The position numbers were made by a program, and so were the translations under genes. From Chloroflexota bacterium (GTDB lineage Bacteria > Chloroflexota > Dehalococcoidia > UBA2985): a DNA stretch of 24,102 nt. Below the pieces are notes generated by a model that did no database searches, was not told the origin of the DNA, and saw only the letters and a program-made list of their open reading frames with translations. Below are positions 7,587-15,034 of this stretch, piece after piece (the first letter of the stretch is position 1; each line of letters opens with the position of its first letter). Where the stretch lies: assembly GCA_016210515.1 (NCBI GenBank), contig JACQTZ010000002.1, positions 1-24,102 on the forward strand. Reading direction: 5' to 3'.

Positions 7587-8492
7587 ATGAAGTGGCTGGA
7601 GCTAAGCCTTCGGGCACCGGCAGAGTACGTGGAACCCCTCTCGGTGGTCTTCCAGCGTCACGGCTATGGAGGCGTGGCTGTGGAACTGGCGGGGGGGTAC
7701 AATCCCGACGAAGGTGAAACAGAGGCGAATGATTCCAGGGCCATTCTCCGCTGCTACCTGCCCATCGACCGCACCACCGCGTCCCGCAAAGAGCATATCA
7801 GGGTAGCCGTGGACCTGATCTCTCGCCTCTGCTCCCTGTCTCCCCTGGAAGAGCGGGTCATGGAAGAGGGCGAGTGGATGGAGTCGTGGAAGAGCCACTT
7901 CTCCGTGCTGCATATGGGAAGAATTGTTATCTGCCCATCCTGGATGGAGTACACGGCCCAGCCAGGAGAGGTGGTCGTTGCAATGGACCCTGGGATGGCC
8001 TTCGGCACGGGCCACCATCCCACTACCCACATGTGTCTCACGGAGTTGGAGAAGATGGTAACGCCGGGCATGAAGGTGATGGACGTGGGAACAGGCTCCG
8101 GCATCCTGACCATTGCCGCGGCCAGGCTGGGTGCCGACTACGTCCTGGCTCTGGACATAGACCCCCTTGCCATCAAGGCTGCACGGGCCAACGTTCGGGC
8201 CAACGGCCTCCAGCGTGTTGTAAAGGTACAGCGCCGCACCCTGTCTCTCGGAGATGACACCGAGGGCAACTTTGACCTGGTAGTGGCAAACCTCTACACC
8301 AAGGTCATCCTGAGCATGGCCCCGACCTTGATGGCGCAGCTTGTCCCCCAGGGCCATCTGATAATCTCTGGCATACTGGCGGACCGGGTGCCGGAGGTGG
8401 AAAGGCAGCTGGAGGCGGTGGGCTGCACCTTTCTCCGAATGGAGCGTGAGGGCGACTGGGCGGTCCTGGTGGGGTCGAAGACCGGGGGTTAG
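7587..8492 (+). CDS. prmA: Ribosomal protein L11 methyltransferase
   Basis: This 301-residue protein has the PrmA layout. An N-terminal substrate-recognition domain (about 1-95) contains MKWLELSL and the EEGEWMESWKSHFSVLHMG segment. The Rossmann SAM-binding domain contains MDPGMAFGTGHHPTT (about 132-146), the glycine loop VMDVGTGSGILTIAAARLGA, ALDIDPLAIKAARANV, and VVANLYTKVIL in the catalytic region. PrmA trimethylates lysines and the N-terminus of ribosomal protein L11 using S-adenosylmethionine. It sits between dnaJ and rsmE with short gaps (12 and 2 bases), so all three are likely co-transcribed and translationally linked. Confidence 0.95.
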   Translation: MKWLELSLRAPAEYVEPLSVVFQRHGYGGVAVELAGGYNPDEGETEANDSRAILRCYLPIDRTTASRKEHIRVAVDLISRLCSLSPLEERVMEEGEWMESWKSHFSVLHMGRIVICPSWMEYTAQPGEVVVAMDPGMAFGTGHHPTTHMCLTELEKMVTPGMKVMDVGTGSGILTIAAARLGADYVLALDIDPLAIKAARANVRANGLQRVVKVQRRTLSLGDDTEGNFDLVVANLYTKVILSMAPTLMAQLVPQGHLIISGILADRVPEVERQLEAVGCTFLRMEREGDWAVLVGSKTGG

Positions 8493-8494
8493 AG

Positions 8495-9241
8495 ATGCAC
8501 AGGTTCTTTGTGGCTCCTGAGTGCATCCAGGCGACCCAGGCCCGGGTGGATGGCCCAGTAGCCCGGCAGGTGGCCCAAGTGCTTCGCCTCCGCACCGGAG
8601 ACGCCGTAGTCCTGATGGACAACTCCGGCTTCGAGTACGTTGTGACACTTCAGAGCATATCTCCCTCCCGTATCGAAGGTGAGGTGGTGGAAAAGAGAGT
8701 GGGACTGGGTAATCCGGGAGTGCTCCTGACCCTCTACCAGGGAGTCCTAAAAGGGGACAAGTTTGAGACGGTGCTCCAGAAGGGCACCGAGATAGGCGTT
8801 TCCGCCTTTGTTCCTGTGCTGTGCCATCGCAGCATACCCAGAGCGTCAAAGGGGTGGGCCGACGGCAAGTATCCCCGATGGCGTACTATCCTCACCGAGG
8901 CGGCGGAGCAGTCCGGACGGGCCTGTATTCCTGTCCTGGAACCTCTGGTGTTTCTGAGGGAGGCCCTGGCCGCAGCCCAGGGCGTGCGTCTCATGGCCTG
9001 GGAGGGAGAGAGGGAGATGGGGTTCAGGGAAACCCTCGTCGAGCACATGGAGAGAATCAAGGTGGAGGGGCTCAGCCTCTTCGTGGGGCCGGAAGGCGGC
9101 TTTGAACCCGAGGAGGTGGAGGAGGCCAGGAGTGCAGGCGTCACACCCGTGAGCCTGGGCCGGCGCATACTACGGGGCGAGACGGCGGGGCTTGCCATGG
9201 CCGCGGCCGTGATGTTCCAGGTGGGGGAACTGGGCCGGTAG
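8495..9241 (+). CDS. rsmE: 16S rRNA (uracil(1498)-N(3))-methyltransferase
   Basis: This 248-residue SPOUT-class methyltransferase has the RsmE pattern. The N-terminal PUA-like domain begins MHRFFVAPECI and includes HVLRLR-like QVLRLRTGDAVVLMD. The C-terminal knot contains KGDKFETVLQKGTEIGV, the FVGPEGGFEPEEVEEA SAM loop and SLGRRILRGETAGLAMAAAVM. The enzyme methylates N3 of U1498 in 16S rRNA. Its ATG lies 2 bases after the prmA stop, so it is almost certainly coupled to that gene. The next gene is separated by a dispersed repeat, so this is probably the last gene of the operon. Confidence 0.95.
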   Translation: MHRFFVAPECIQATQARVDGPVARQVAQVLRLRTGDAVVLMDNSGFEYVVTLQSISPSRIEGEVVEKRVGLGNPGVLLTLYQGVLKGDKFETVLQKGTEIGVSAFVPVLCHRSIPRASKGWADGKYPRWRTILTEAAEQSGRACIPVLEPLVFLREALAAAQGVRLMAWEGEREMGFRETLVEHMERIKVEGLSLFVGPEGGFEPEEVEEARSAGVTPVSLGRRILRGETAGLAMAAAVMFQVGELGR

Positions 9242-9283
9242 GGTCCTAAGTCAGAAGTTCGCTGCATAATGGGAGGTCTAGAT

Positions 9284-9343
9284 TGTCATGCTGAACGAAG
9301 TGAAGCATCTGGCGGGGAGGCAGCCCCACCACCAGATGCTTCG
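9284..9343 (+). repeat. Half of a dispersed palindromic repeat with internal hairpin
   Basis: TGTCATGCTGAACGAAGTG leads into an inverted repeat GAAGCATCTGG (9302-9312) and CCAGATGCTTC (9332-9342). The left edge resembles those of the elements at 2039 and 24000, but no matching right edge (a TGACA-type end) is found. The unit therefore looks truncated, or absorbed into the following membrane-protein gene. Confidence 0.6.
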
Positions 9344-9977
9344 GGTGCTGGTATTGGCTGGTTTATGGGCATTGTCAATAGGCCTCACGGTAACGTGGAG
9401 TCTGACAGACCTCACGGAGAGCGACCTATTCAGGGGGTTTTTCCTCGTGTGGGCAGGTATTACGCTGACAGTGGTCTGGGCCTTGGGTCATCGAGTTGAG
9501 TGTTTAGGGAAGAGGTCTTATCATCTGTTGGCGGGCCTTCTTCTGGTGATTGCCGTGTTCTATGTCATCGGCAGACCAATTGAGCTCGCCATGCTCAAAA
9601 GGACCGTCGAGACGAGAACGTTTCCTGCCATCTTTCTTCCTGGTTTTGAGGTGGGGTTATCCATTATCATTGGACTTGCCTTGGCAGCTTTGTATACCTT
9701 GGCTTATTGGGTTCTAACAAAAGCTTATCGGGTTCTAACAAAGAACGGGAACAGCCCAGGTAAGCATATTAGTCTCACCACGGGGGCTGCCCTATATGTT
9801 GTAACTGGACTTCTGCTGTGGTTCCAGTCGAGCATGGCGTGGTTTATTGTAAGAGTCGTGGCAGGGGTAGCGCAGGAACCTTTTAGCGGGACACGTCTGA
9901 TAGATGGCGTTGGGCCTGGTTATGTGTTCTGGTACACTTTGGTGTGGCCCGCAGTGGTCACAGTGTGCTGTGGATGA
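9288..9977 (+). CDS. Unrecognised multi-pass membrane protein with repeat-derived N-terminus
   Basis: The reading frame codes for 229 residues with about five or six hydrophobic segments, such as MLRVLVLAGLWALSIGL, LFRGFFLVWAGITLTVVWAL, YHLLAGLLLVIAVFYVIG and GLSIIIGLALAALYTLAYWV. It ends in a Cys-Cys-Gly tail. I do not recognise the family. The first 16 residues (MLNEVKHLAGRQPHHQ) are the translation of a dispersed palindromic repeat. GGGAGG lies 11 bases before the ATG at 9288, so this start is possible; an alternative ATG at 9336 begins directly at the first membrane segment but has no ribosome binding site. A 13-base direct repeat (GGGTTCTAACAAA) near 9713 and 9730 encodes VLTK twice. It stands alone between rsmE and queF. 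Confidence 0.6.
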   Translation: MLNEVKHLAGRQPHHQMLRVLVLAGLWALSIGLTVTWSLTDLTESDLFRGFFLVWAGITLTVVWALGHRVECLGKRSYHLLAGLLLVIAVFYVIGRPIELAMLKRTVETRTFPAIFLPGFEVGLSIIIGLALAALYTLAYWVLTKAYRVLTKNGNSPGKHISLTTGAALYVVTGLLLWFQSSMAWFIVRVVAGVAQEPFSGTRLIDGVGPGYVFWYTLVWPAVVTVCCG

Positions 9978-10085
9978 TCGGCAAGTAGTGCTCACAGACG
10001 TCCAAGATACGCCAACTCTCGGCCCTACTTCAGGCTAGCGGCCAAATATACTATACTTACCACTACATCTTAGAAGGGGCGAGAC

Positions 10086-10514
10086 ATGCCTAAAGTGGAG
10101 GACCTTCGAGAGGCGTATTCCAGCCTGGAGCACACCTACGAGATTCGGGGAGAGGAGGCCATCGACGCCTCGTGTCTCCTGGCCTTCGACTACGAGTACC
10201 CCCAGCAGGAGTGCGAGATAGCCATAGACAGCGATGAGTTCACCGCCGTGTGCCCCTGGACCGGCCTTCCCGACTTCGGCACTCTTACCGTCCGTTATGT
10301 GCCCCAGGGGAAGCTCCTTGAGCTCAAGTCGTTCAAGTACTACCTGCTATCTTACAGGCAGGTGGGCATAGTCCAGGAGCACGCCGCCAACCGCATCCTC
10401 CGGGACCTGGTAGCGGCATGCCAGCCCCGCCGTATGATCCTGACCCTGGACTACAAGACCCGCGGCGGCATTCACACGGCAGTAGACATAACATACCAGG
10501 CTCCAGAGGCGTAA
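10086..10514 (+). CDS. queF: NADPH-dependent 7-cyano-7-deazaguanine reductase (short QueF type)
   Basis: This 142-residue single-domain QueF is of the Bacillus type. FTAVCPWTGLPDFG carries the nucleophilic Cys56 and Asp63 that form and protonate the thioimide. LLELKSFKYYLLSYR (about 77-91) is the QueF signature for NADPH binding. It reduces preQ0 to preQ1 in queuosine biosynthesis in the cytoplasm. A purine-rich GAAGGGGCGAG precedes the ATG. The next gene starts one base after its stop and encodes a queuosine-precursor transporter, which supports a salvage role. No queC, queD or queE is in the window. The upstream gap 9978-10085 shows no preQ1 riboswitch I can recognise. Confidence 0.95.
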   Translation: MPKVEDLREAYSSLEHTYEIRGEEAIDASCLLAFDYEYPQQECEIAIDSDEFTAVCPWTGLPDFGTLTVRYVPQGKLLELKSFKYYLLSYRQVGIVQEHAANRILRDLVAACQPRRMILTLDYKTRGGIHTAVDITYQAPEA

Positions 10515-10515
10515 C

Positions 10516-11211
10516 GTGACCGAGACCAAGGCCCACCCATCAAGAGTAACGCCGACCTTTGTGGTGGTGGCCGCCCTTTTCGTCACCTGCCTCATCACCG
10601 CGAACATCATAGCGGTCAAGCTGGTGAGCATCTTCGGGAATGTTCTTCCCGCGGCCATAATCATCTTCCCCCTGAGCTACATCATCGGCGACATTCTCAC
10701 CGAGGTGTACGGCTATCGCTATGCCCGGGCGGTCATATGGCTTGGCTTCCTGTGCAACCTGGTGGCGGTGGTGGCCATCTGGGGAGGGGGGCGCTTGGCC
10801 GCGGCCTCCTTCTGGGGCGATCAGGCGGCCTACGACACCATCCTGGGCTATGCGCCCCGCCTTCTTGGGGCCTCCTTTGCTGCTTATCTGGTAGGGGAGT
10901 TGACCAACTCCGCTATTTTGGCCAGGATGAAGGTCTGGACCCGGGGCCACTGGCTGTGGAGCCGCACCATCGGCTCAACGCTGGTGGGGCAGGGGATCGA
11001 CTCCCTGGTGTTCATTACCCTGGCCTTCGCGGGCACCGACTCCCCCCTGGTACGGCTTATCCTGACCCAGTGGACGGCCAAGGTCATCTATGAGACTGCC
11101 GCCACCCCTCTGACCTACCTGGTGATTGGATGGCTGAAGCGGAGGGAAGGGTTTGACCCCTACGACTACGATACCAGCTTCAACCCCATTCCCCTTTTGA
11201 GGAGAGGGTAG
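10516..11211 (+). CDS. Queuosine precursor transporter (YhhQ/VUT family)
   Basis: This 231-residue multi-pass membrane protein has the VUT/YhhQ pattern. An early segment VVVAALFVTCLITANIIAVK is followed by IIFPLSYIIGDILTEVYGYRYARAVIW, the family's most conserved stretch. Later segments contain WLWSRTIGSTLVGQGIDSLVFITLAF and KVIYETAATPLTYLVIGWLKR. E. coli YhhQ takes up preQ0 and preQ1. The GTG start at 10516 lies one base after the queF stop, so translation is coupled. Together with QueF it suggests import of preQ0 and reduction to preQ1. The cargo is inferred from family and neighbour. Confidence 0.92.
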   Translation: MTETKAHPSRVTPTFVVVAALFVTCLITANIIAVKLVSIFGNVLPAAIIIFPLSYIIGDILTEVYGYRYARAVIWLGFLCNLVAVVAIWGGGRLAAASFWGDQAAYDTILGYAPRLLGASFAAYLVGELTNSAILARMKVWTRGHWLWSRTIGSTLVGQGIDSLVFITLAFAGTDSPLVRLILTQWTAKVIYETAATPLTYLVIGWLKRREGFDPYDYDTSFNPIPLLRRG

Positions 11212-11228
11212 GTAGGGGTGAGTTTGAG

Positions 11229-11256
11229 GTAGGGGTGGGTTTGAAACCCACCCTAC
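11229..11256. terminator. Hairpin between convergent genes
   Basis: An inverted repeat, GTAGGGG-TGGGT and ACCCA-CCCTAC around a TTGAA loop, lies in the 50-base gap between the transporter gene (+) and the ccdA-like gene (-). No T-run follows, so it would be a weak or factor-assisted bidirectional terminator. GTAGGGGTGAGTTTGA just upstream is a near-identical direct copy of the left arm, so the hairpin may belong to a repeat family. Confidence 0.4.
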
Positions 11257-11261
11257 CCGTC

Positions 11262-12002
11262 TCAGAACAGCTTGTCCAGCCTCCAGGCCAGGAGCTCTCC
11301 TCCGGCGCCCAGAGTCCAGTACCAGATGAGGTAGCTTCCCGCGCCGATGAGGGCCAGGTTCCCCGCAACGCCGATGTAGGGGAATACGAGACGGAGCAGC
11401 TGTGACACCGTCTCCCTGAAGAAGACCACCGCCAGGGTTATCCCCGTGAGCACCATTCCCATGCCCAGGCCATAGCTGGCGAACCGCAGCAAGGAGGCGA
11501 GGATGTCCAGGTCGCCCAGGTTCTGGCCCGCCAGGATACCCACCGCGGCCAGAAATATGGGGAAGGCACACCCCAGGGAGCAGATGGCGTAGGCCATGCC
11601 GAAGAGGAATACGCCCTTGACACTGCGCTCGTTGCTTGCGCCTATCCTGGTGGCGGCCCAGATTCCCAGGTGCTTGCCGCTGATGAGCAGCCACACTCCC
11701 AGGAGGGTGATGCCAATGCCCACGCCCAATCCAGCGAAAGGGACCACGTTGAATACTGCGTCGCCGCCGATGGTGATGATGAGCCCCACGGCCAGGGATA
11801 AGACTATGAACCCCGCCGTCACTACACCTCCCAGGTAAAAGCCGCGCAGAACCGCTTTCAGAGGGTCGGTGGTCTCAGCACCGCCGCTCAACTGGTACCC
11901 TACGTACGCGGGAAGCATGACCGCGCCGCAGGGGTTGAAGGCGGCCACCATCCCCGCGCCGAAGGCAAAGGCTACCGGAACATCGAAGAGGTAGTCCAGC
12001 AC
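11262..12002 (-). CDS. CcdA/DsbD-type transmembrane thiol-disulfide transporter
   Basis: This 246-residue protein has six predicted membrane segments in the two-times-three arrangement of CcdA. The two redox cysteines are in place: FNPCGAVMLPAY in the first segment and CSLGCAFPIFLAA in the fourth. CcdA proteins carry electrons from cytoplasmic thioredoxin across the membrane to extracytoplasmic thiol proteins, for example in cytochrome c maturation. No thioredoxin-like or cytochrome partner adjoins it, so its client is unknown. The start is a GTG with AAGGAG 13 bases upstream, an unusually long spacing; an in-frame stop just upstream leaves no earlier start. It begins 20 bases after nrpR and is probably co-transcribed with it. 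Confidence 0.88.
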   Translation of the reverse strand: MLDYLFDVPVAFAFGAGMVAAFNPCGAVMLPAYVGYQLSGGAETTDPLKAVLRGFYLGGVVTAGFIVLSLAVGLIITIGGDAVFNVVPFAGLGVGIGITLLGVWLLISGKHLGIWAATRIGASNERSVKGVFLFGMAYAICSLGCAFPIFLAAVGILAGQNLGDLDILASLLRFASYGLGMGMVLTGITLAVVFFRETVSQLLRLVFPYIGVAGNLALIGAGSYLIWYWTLGAGGELLAWRLDKLF

Positions 12003-12022
12003 GGGTTATGCTTTGCTCCTTA

Positions 12023-13018
12023 TCATAGCTCCCAGAAACTGACTAGCTGCTCAAAATCGACCGTGCCGCTCTCACCCATGTTTTCAATCTCGATCCCCGC
12101 CTCCGTGGCAGCAGCCAGGGGGTTGAGTCCGCCCAGGAGCACCATGCCAACCCGATTCAAACCCACCGCAACTTGACAGACCGACTCGCTGGTATCGCCC
12201 AGGAGATAGACCCCTCCAAAGCCGGCCGATTTGAGCATTGGAATCACTTTCTCAACCAGGGGCCTGGCAGGCCCAGGCATTTCCCTGAAGTTGGCAAGTA
12301 TCCTGCCGTTTCCCGTAGACGTTGCCTGGTTTACGCTGGTCATCCTGGCGCGAATGTACTGCTCAGAAGGGTCCAGGGAGGTGCCGCCATAGTCGATCAT
12401 GGCTACGAAGCGTCTGGGCCTCTGGTGCCTGATTTCCAGCACCCCTCCAAACTTGGATTCTGTGGGGATGCCCCGCTTTAGCAGTACGCCGTTTATGACC
12501 ACGCTGCAAACTGTGGCCAGGCCCACCTTGCCCTTGGGGATGACCACGTCGCCAAGTTTCTCCCCTTCTTGTGCCGTCGCCACCAGCTCGCTGGCGCACA
12601 GCCCCGCCTTGAATGTGCTGCTCATGGCTGCCAGGGCCTGGGTAAACCGCCCCTTGTCGATGAGAGACGTGTTTATGGGGACCTGGCCCGTCCGTTTCTC
12701 CGGGTCAAAGGTGGTGAGAAAGGCCAGTAACTCAAGCTTGTGCCGCATAAAGCTCAGCTGCTGAGGAGCCAGTGCCAGTCGCTGCTCTTCGAGTCCCTCG
12801 GCGGTGATCATTCGGCCGTCTCGTCCCAGGGGAACGGTGAAACCCCTCTCGTCTGTGGTTTTCAGGTGGTATCTGACGGCTCTCTCGCTAAGGAAAACGC
12901 CATGGTGCTCCAGCTCCCGCGCGATGGCAATGGAGCCCATCGGCTCTGAGGACTCGCTCAGAACCTTGAGAATGGTGATGATCTTTTGCTCTGCGTCGGA
13001 AATCGCATCTTGCAGCAT
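12023..13018 (-). CDS. NrpR-like transcriptional repressor (wHTH plus NrpR/DUF128 domain)
   Basis: This 331-residue protein has an N-terminal winged helix (about 10-85) with IARELEHHGVFLSERAVRYHL as the recognition region. It is followed by one NrpR regulatory domain (about 90-325) containing GKVGLATVCSVVINGVLLKRGIP, FVAMIDYGGTSLDPSE and LNRVGMVLLGGLNPLAAATEAGI. In methanogenic archaea NrpR represses nitrogen-assimilation genes, including glnA and nif, and is released by 2-oxoglutarate. Its position directly downstream of glnA on the same strand fits nitrogen control, though a repeat-filled 323-base gap separates them. The archaeal operator pattern GGAA-N6-TTCC was not found before glnA or before this gene, so target sites are unknown. 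Confidence 0.85.
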   Translation of the reverse strand: MLQDAISDAEQKIITILKVLSESSEPMGSIAIARELEHHGVFLSERAVRYHLKTTDERGFTVPLGRDGRMITAEGLEEQRLALAPQQLSFMRHKLELLAFLTTFDPEKRTGQVPINTSLIDKGRFTQALAAMSSTFKAGLCASELVATAQEGEKLGDVVIPKGKVGLATVCSVVINGVLLKRGIPTESKFGGVLEIRHQRPRRFVAMIDYGGTSLDPSEQYIRARMTSVNQATSTGNGRILANFREMPGPARPLVEKVIPMLKSAGFGGVYLLGDTSESVCQVAVGLNRVGMVLLGGLNPLAAATEAGIEIENMGESGTVDFEQLVSFWEL

Positions 13019-13133
13019 GTTGACTCTCTGGGGACTTCCAAAGGGCTTATGACTATTCTATCATCCCTTCTGGGAAAGGCAAAACCACAGTATGGAGACC
13101 CGGGGCAGCCGCGTATAGACCCAAGCGAGCGGT

Positions 13134-13318
13134 GTCTAAGAAGGTGTTTTCAAAGGGATGCGCTTACATTGCGAACGGTCTACCCCCTCTCTGACTCTCC
13201 CCCGTGCAACGGGGGAGAGAAATCCCTTCCCCCGCGAGCGGGGGAAGGTTAGACCTGCCCTGAGCGAAGCCGAAGGGATGTGGGGGTCTTCCGCGACTTG
13301 GAGAACACCTTCTAAGAC
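13134..13318. repeat. 18-bp inverted repeats enclosing a 99-bp hairpin repeat
   Basis: GTCTAAGAAGGTGTTTTC (13134-13151) matches the reverse complement of 13301-13318 at 16 of 18 positions. The pair encloses the 99-bp unit 13182-13280, giving a 185-bp nested cruciform in the gap between nrpR and glnA (13019-13341). It resembles a miniature inverted-repeat element, but no clear target duplication is seen at its edges. The remainder of the gap shows only the region upstream of nrpR. Confidence 0.6.
13182..13280 (+). repeat. 99-bp dispersed repeat, copy 1 (two hairpins)
   Basis: It has two strong hairpins, CTCTCCCCCGT/ACGGGGGAGAG-type and CTTCCCCCGC/GCGGGGGAAG, followed by a GCCCTGAGCGAAGCCGAAGG tail. 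It matches 14848-14946 at 92 of 99 positions without gaps. Five of the seven differences fall in the hairpin loops or keep a G-T pair, and the other two lie in the linker before the tail. The two copies flank glnA. Confidence 0.85.
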
Positions 13319-13341
13319 CCCCTGTATTCTCTACGCCTTGG

Positions 13342-14685
13342 CTATAGAATCGGCAGGTAGTTCTTGATCTCATACTCAGTGACCTGAGTACGATTGTTGT
13401 CCCACTCTATCTCCTTGTTTCTGAGGAAGGCGTGGAAGAGGTGGTCGCCCAGGGCCTCGCGCACCAGTTCGCTCTTTTGAGTCAACTGGATGGCTTCCCG
13501 CAGACTGGCGGGCAGGGTTTCTATCCCCTTTCTCGCCCTCTCCTCTGCGGTCATCTCATACACGTTCTCTTCTACAGGAGCTGGGACCTGGTACTTCTTC
13601 TCGATTCCCTCTAGCCCAGCAGCCAGCATTACGCTGAAGACGAGATAGGGGTTGCACGCCGGATCTGGCGACCTGAACTCGATCCTTGTGGCGTCCTCCC
13701 TGCCGGGCTTGTACTCTGGAACCCGGATCAGGTCCGACCGGTTCCGCCGTGCCCAGGAAAGGTACACCGGCGCCTCGTAGCCGGGCACCAGCCGCTTGTA
13801 GGAGTTGACCCATTGATTGCAAATGGAGGTGATTTCGGGAGCGTGCTTCAGCAGTCCGGCTATATAATGCCTGGCCGTGCTGGAGAGATGAAAGGGGTCG
13901 TTGGCATCAAAAAAGGCGTTTCTGTCACCCTTGAACAGCGACTGGTGCACGTGCATACCACTGCCGTTGATGCCAAAAACGGGTTTGGGCATAAAGGTAG
14001 CGTAGACCCCGTTTCTCAGGGCTATCTGCTTGACCACCAGCTTGTAGGTCATCACATTGTCGGCCATGGTCAGGGCATCGGTGTATCTCATGTCTATCTC
14101 GTGCTGGCTGGTGGCAACTTCGTGGTGAGAGTACTCAACGCCAATGCCCATCTCCTCCAGGGTGAGGACCGTCTCTCTCCTGAGGTCGTTAGCTGCATCC
14201 AGAGGGGTGTAGTCGAAGTACCCTCCCTCATCCAGGGGCTGGGTTCCCTTGGAATCTCGAAAGTAGAAGTACTCCAGCTCAGGCCCCACGTAGAAGGTGT
14301 AGCCCTTGTCTGTTGCCTTCTTCAGGTTTCTCTTCAGGACATACCTGGGGTCCCCTTCAAAAGGCTCACCGCCCGGTTTAAAGATGTCACAGAACATCCT
14401 GGCCACAGCATCGTGCTCCCGAGGTCTCCAGGGGAGGAGACGAAAGGTATCGGGATCGGGCAGGGCCACCATGTCGCTCTCGTCAATCCTGGCAAATCCC
14501 TGGATAGAGGAGCCGTCAAAGCCCATCCCTTCCTCCAGGGCACCCTCCAGCTCCTCCACCGTGATGGCAAAGCTCTTCAGCATACCCAGAATGTCGGTGA
14601 ACCATAGCTGGATGAACTTTACGTCGTTCTCCTTTGCCATCTTGAGGACATACTCTCCGCTCTGCTCCCTGGTTTCGGTGGCCAT
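13342..14685 (-). CDS. glnA: Glutamine synthetase, type I (GSI-alpha-like)
   Basis: This 447-residue GlnA makes glutamine from glutamate, ammonia and ATP. It shows the N-terminal beta-Grasp segment with VKFIQLWFTDILGMLKSF, the MGFDGSSIQGFARIDESDM latch, the metal-binding GPELEYFYF near 136-144, the NGSGMHVHQS motif, and RIEFRSPDPACNPYLVFSVM near the end. The length and the ENVYEMTAEERARKGIETLP C-terminal stretch fit the shorter GSI-alpha form. The longer GSI-beta form is regulated by adenylylation, so control here is more likely transcriptional or by feedback. NrpR lies downstream and glutamate synthase genes lie upstream on the same strand. The ATG has AAGGAG upstream. Confidence 0.97.
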   Translation of the reverse strand: MATETREQSGEYVLKMAKENDVKFIQLWFTDILGMLKSFAITVEELEGALEEGMGFDGSSIQGFARIDESDMVALPDPDTFRLLPWRPREHDAVARMFCDIFKPGGEPFEGDPRYVLKRNLKKATDKGYTFYVGPELEYFYFRDSKGTQPLDEGGYFDYTPLDAANDLRRETVLTLEEMGIGVEYSHHEVATSQHEIDMRYTDALTMADNVMTYKLVVKQIALRNGVYATFMPKPVFGINGSGMHVHQSLFKGDRNAFFDANDPFHLSSTARHYIAGLLKHAPEITSICNQWVNSYKRLVPGYEAPVYLSWARRNRSDLIRVPEYKPGREDATRIEFRSPDPACNPYLVFSVMLAAGLEGIEKKYQVPAPVEENVYEMTAEERARKGIETLPASLREAIQLTQKSELVREALGDHLFHAFLRNKEIEWDNNRTQVTEYEIKNYLPIL

Positions 14686-14778
14686 AGCAACGCTCCTTCT
14701 TGCTTGGATGCAGAATCTATCATACCCCAGAACGGCTTCCCCTGCTGGCCTGGTTTTCTGGGAACATGCTCTGGAGGT

Positions 14779-14808
14779 ATTGTTTCAGACAGACCACACC
14801 CAGGTCAA
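14779..14808 (-). promoter_or_regulatory. Possible glnA promoter
   Basis: On the minus strand TTGACC (14803-14808), an 18-base spacer and AACAAT (14779-14784) make a modest promoter, which would give a leader of about 85 bases. An alternative -10-like TATGAT at 14719-14724 has no -35 partner. Either way transcription would begin after the repeat at 14848. Confidence 0.25.
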
Positions 14809-14847
14809 GAGTGGGTTAACAGTGGGGGTCTTTTAATTATTGGTTTC

Positions 14848-14946
14848 ACCCCCTCTCTGACTCTCCCCCGTGGGACGGGGGAGAGAAATCCCTTCCCTCG
14901 CTCGCGGGGGAAGGTTAGGCTTGCCCTGAGCGAAGCCGAAGGGATG
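14848..14946 (+). repeat. 99-bp dispersed repeat, copy 2 (two hairpins)
   Basis: This is the second copy of the unit at 13182 (92/99 identical), in the 349-base gap between glnA and the GATase/GXGXG gene. It too is enclosed by an imperfect inverted repeat of different sequence: GGGTCTTTTAATTATT (14826-14841) against the complement of 14979-14994, with two single-base gaps. Its hairpins could end transcription of the upstream glutamate synthase operon. Apart from this repeat and the glnA promoter region, the gap shows nothing. Confidence 0.85.
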
Positions 14947-15034
14947 GGGGTGCAAGCGTATGCGAGCTCCCTCCGATGAATAATTGAAAAGCCCTGTACC
15001 AGGGGAGGGGCAAACACCGCAGCTTGTAGCTGCT

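Noticed and set aside
7602..8849. 415-residue minus-strand reading frame
   Set aside because: Shadow of prmA and rsmE, which have full family motifs.
9978..10085. preQ1 riboswitch before queF
   Set aside because: No preQ1-I or preQ1-II pattern could be recognised in the leader.
14686..14830. NrpR operator GGAA-N6-TTCC upstream of glnA
   Set aside because: Only partial matches such as GGAAGCCGTTCT were found; spacing and second half do not fit.
13182..14946. CRISPR array from the repeated 99-bp units
   Set aside because: Only two copies about 1.7 kb apart with a gene between them; no regular spacers and no cas genes.
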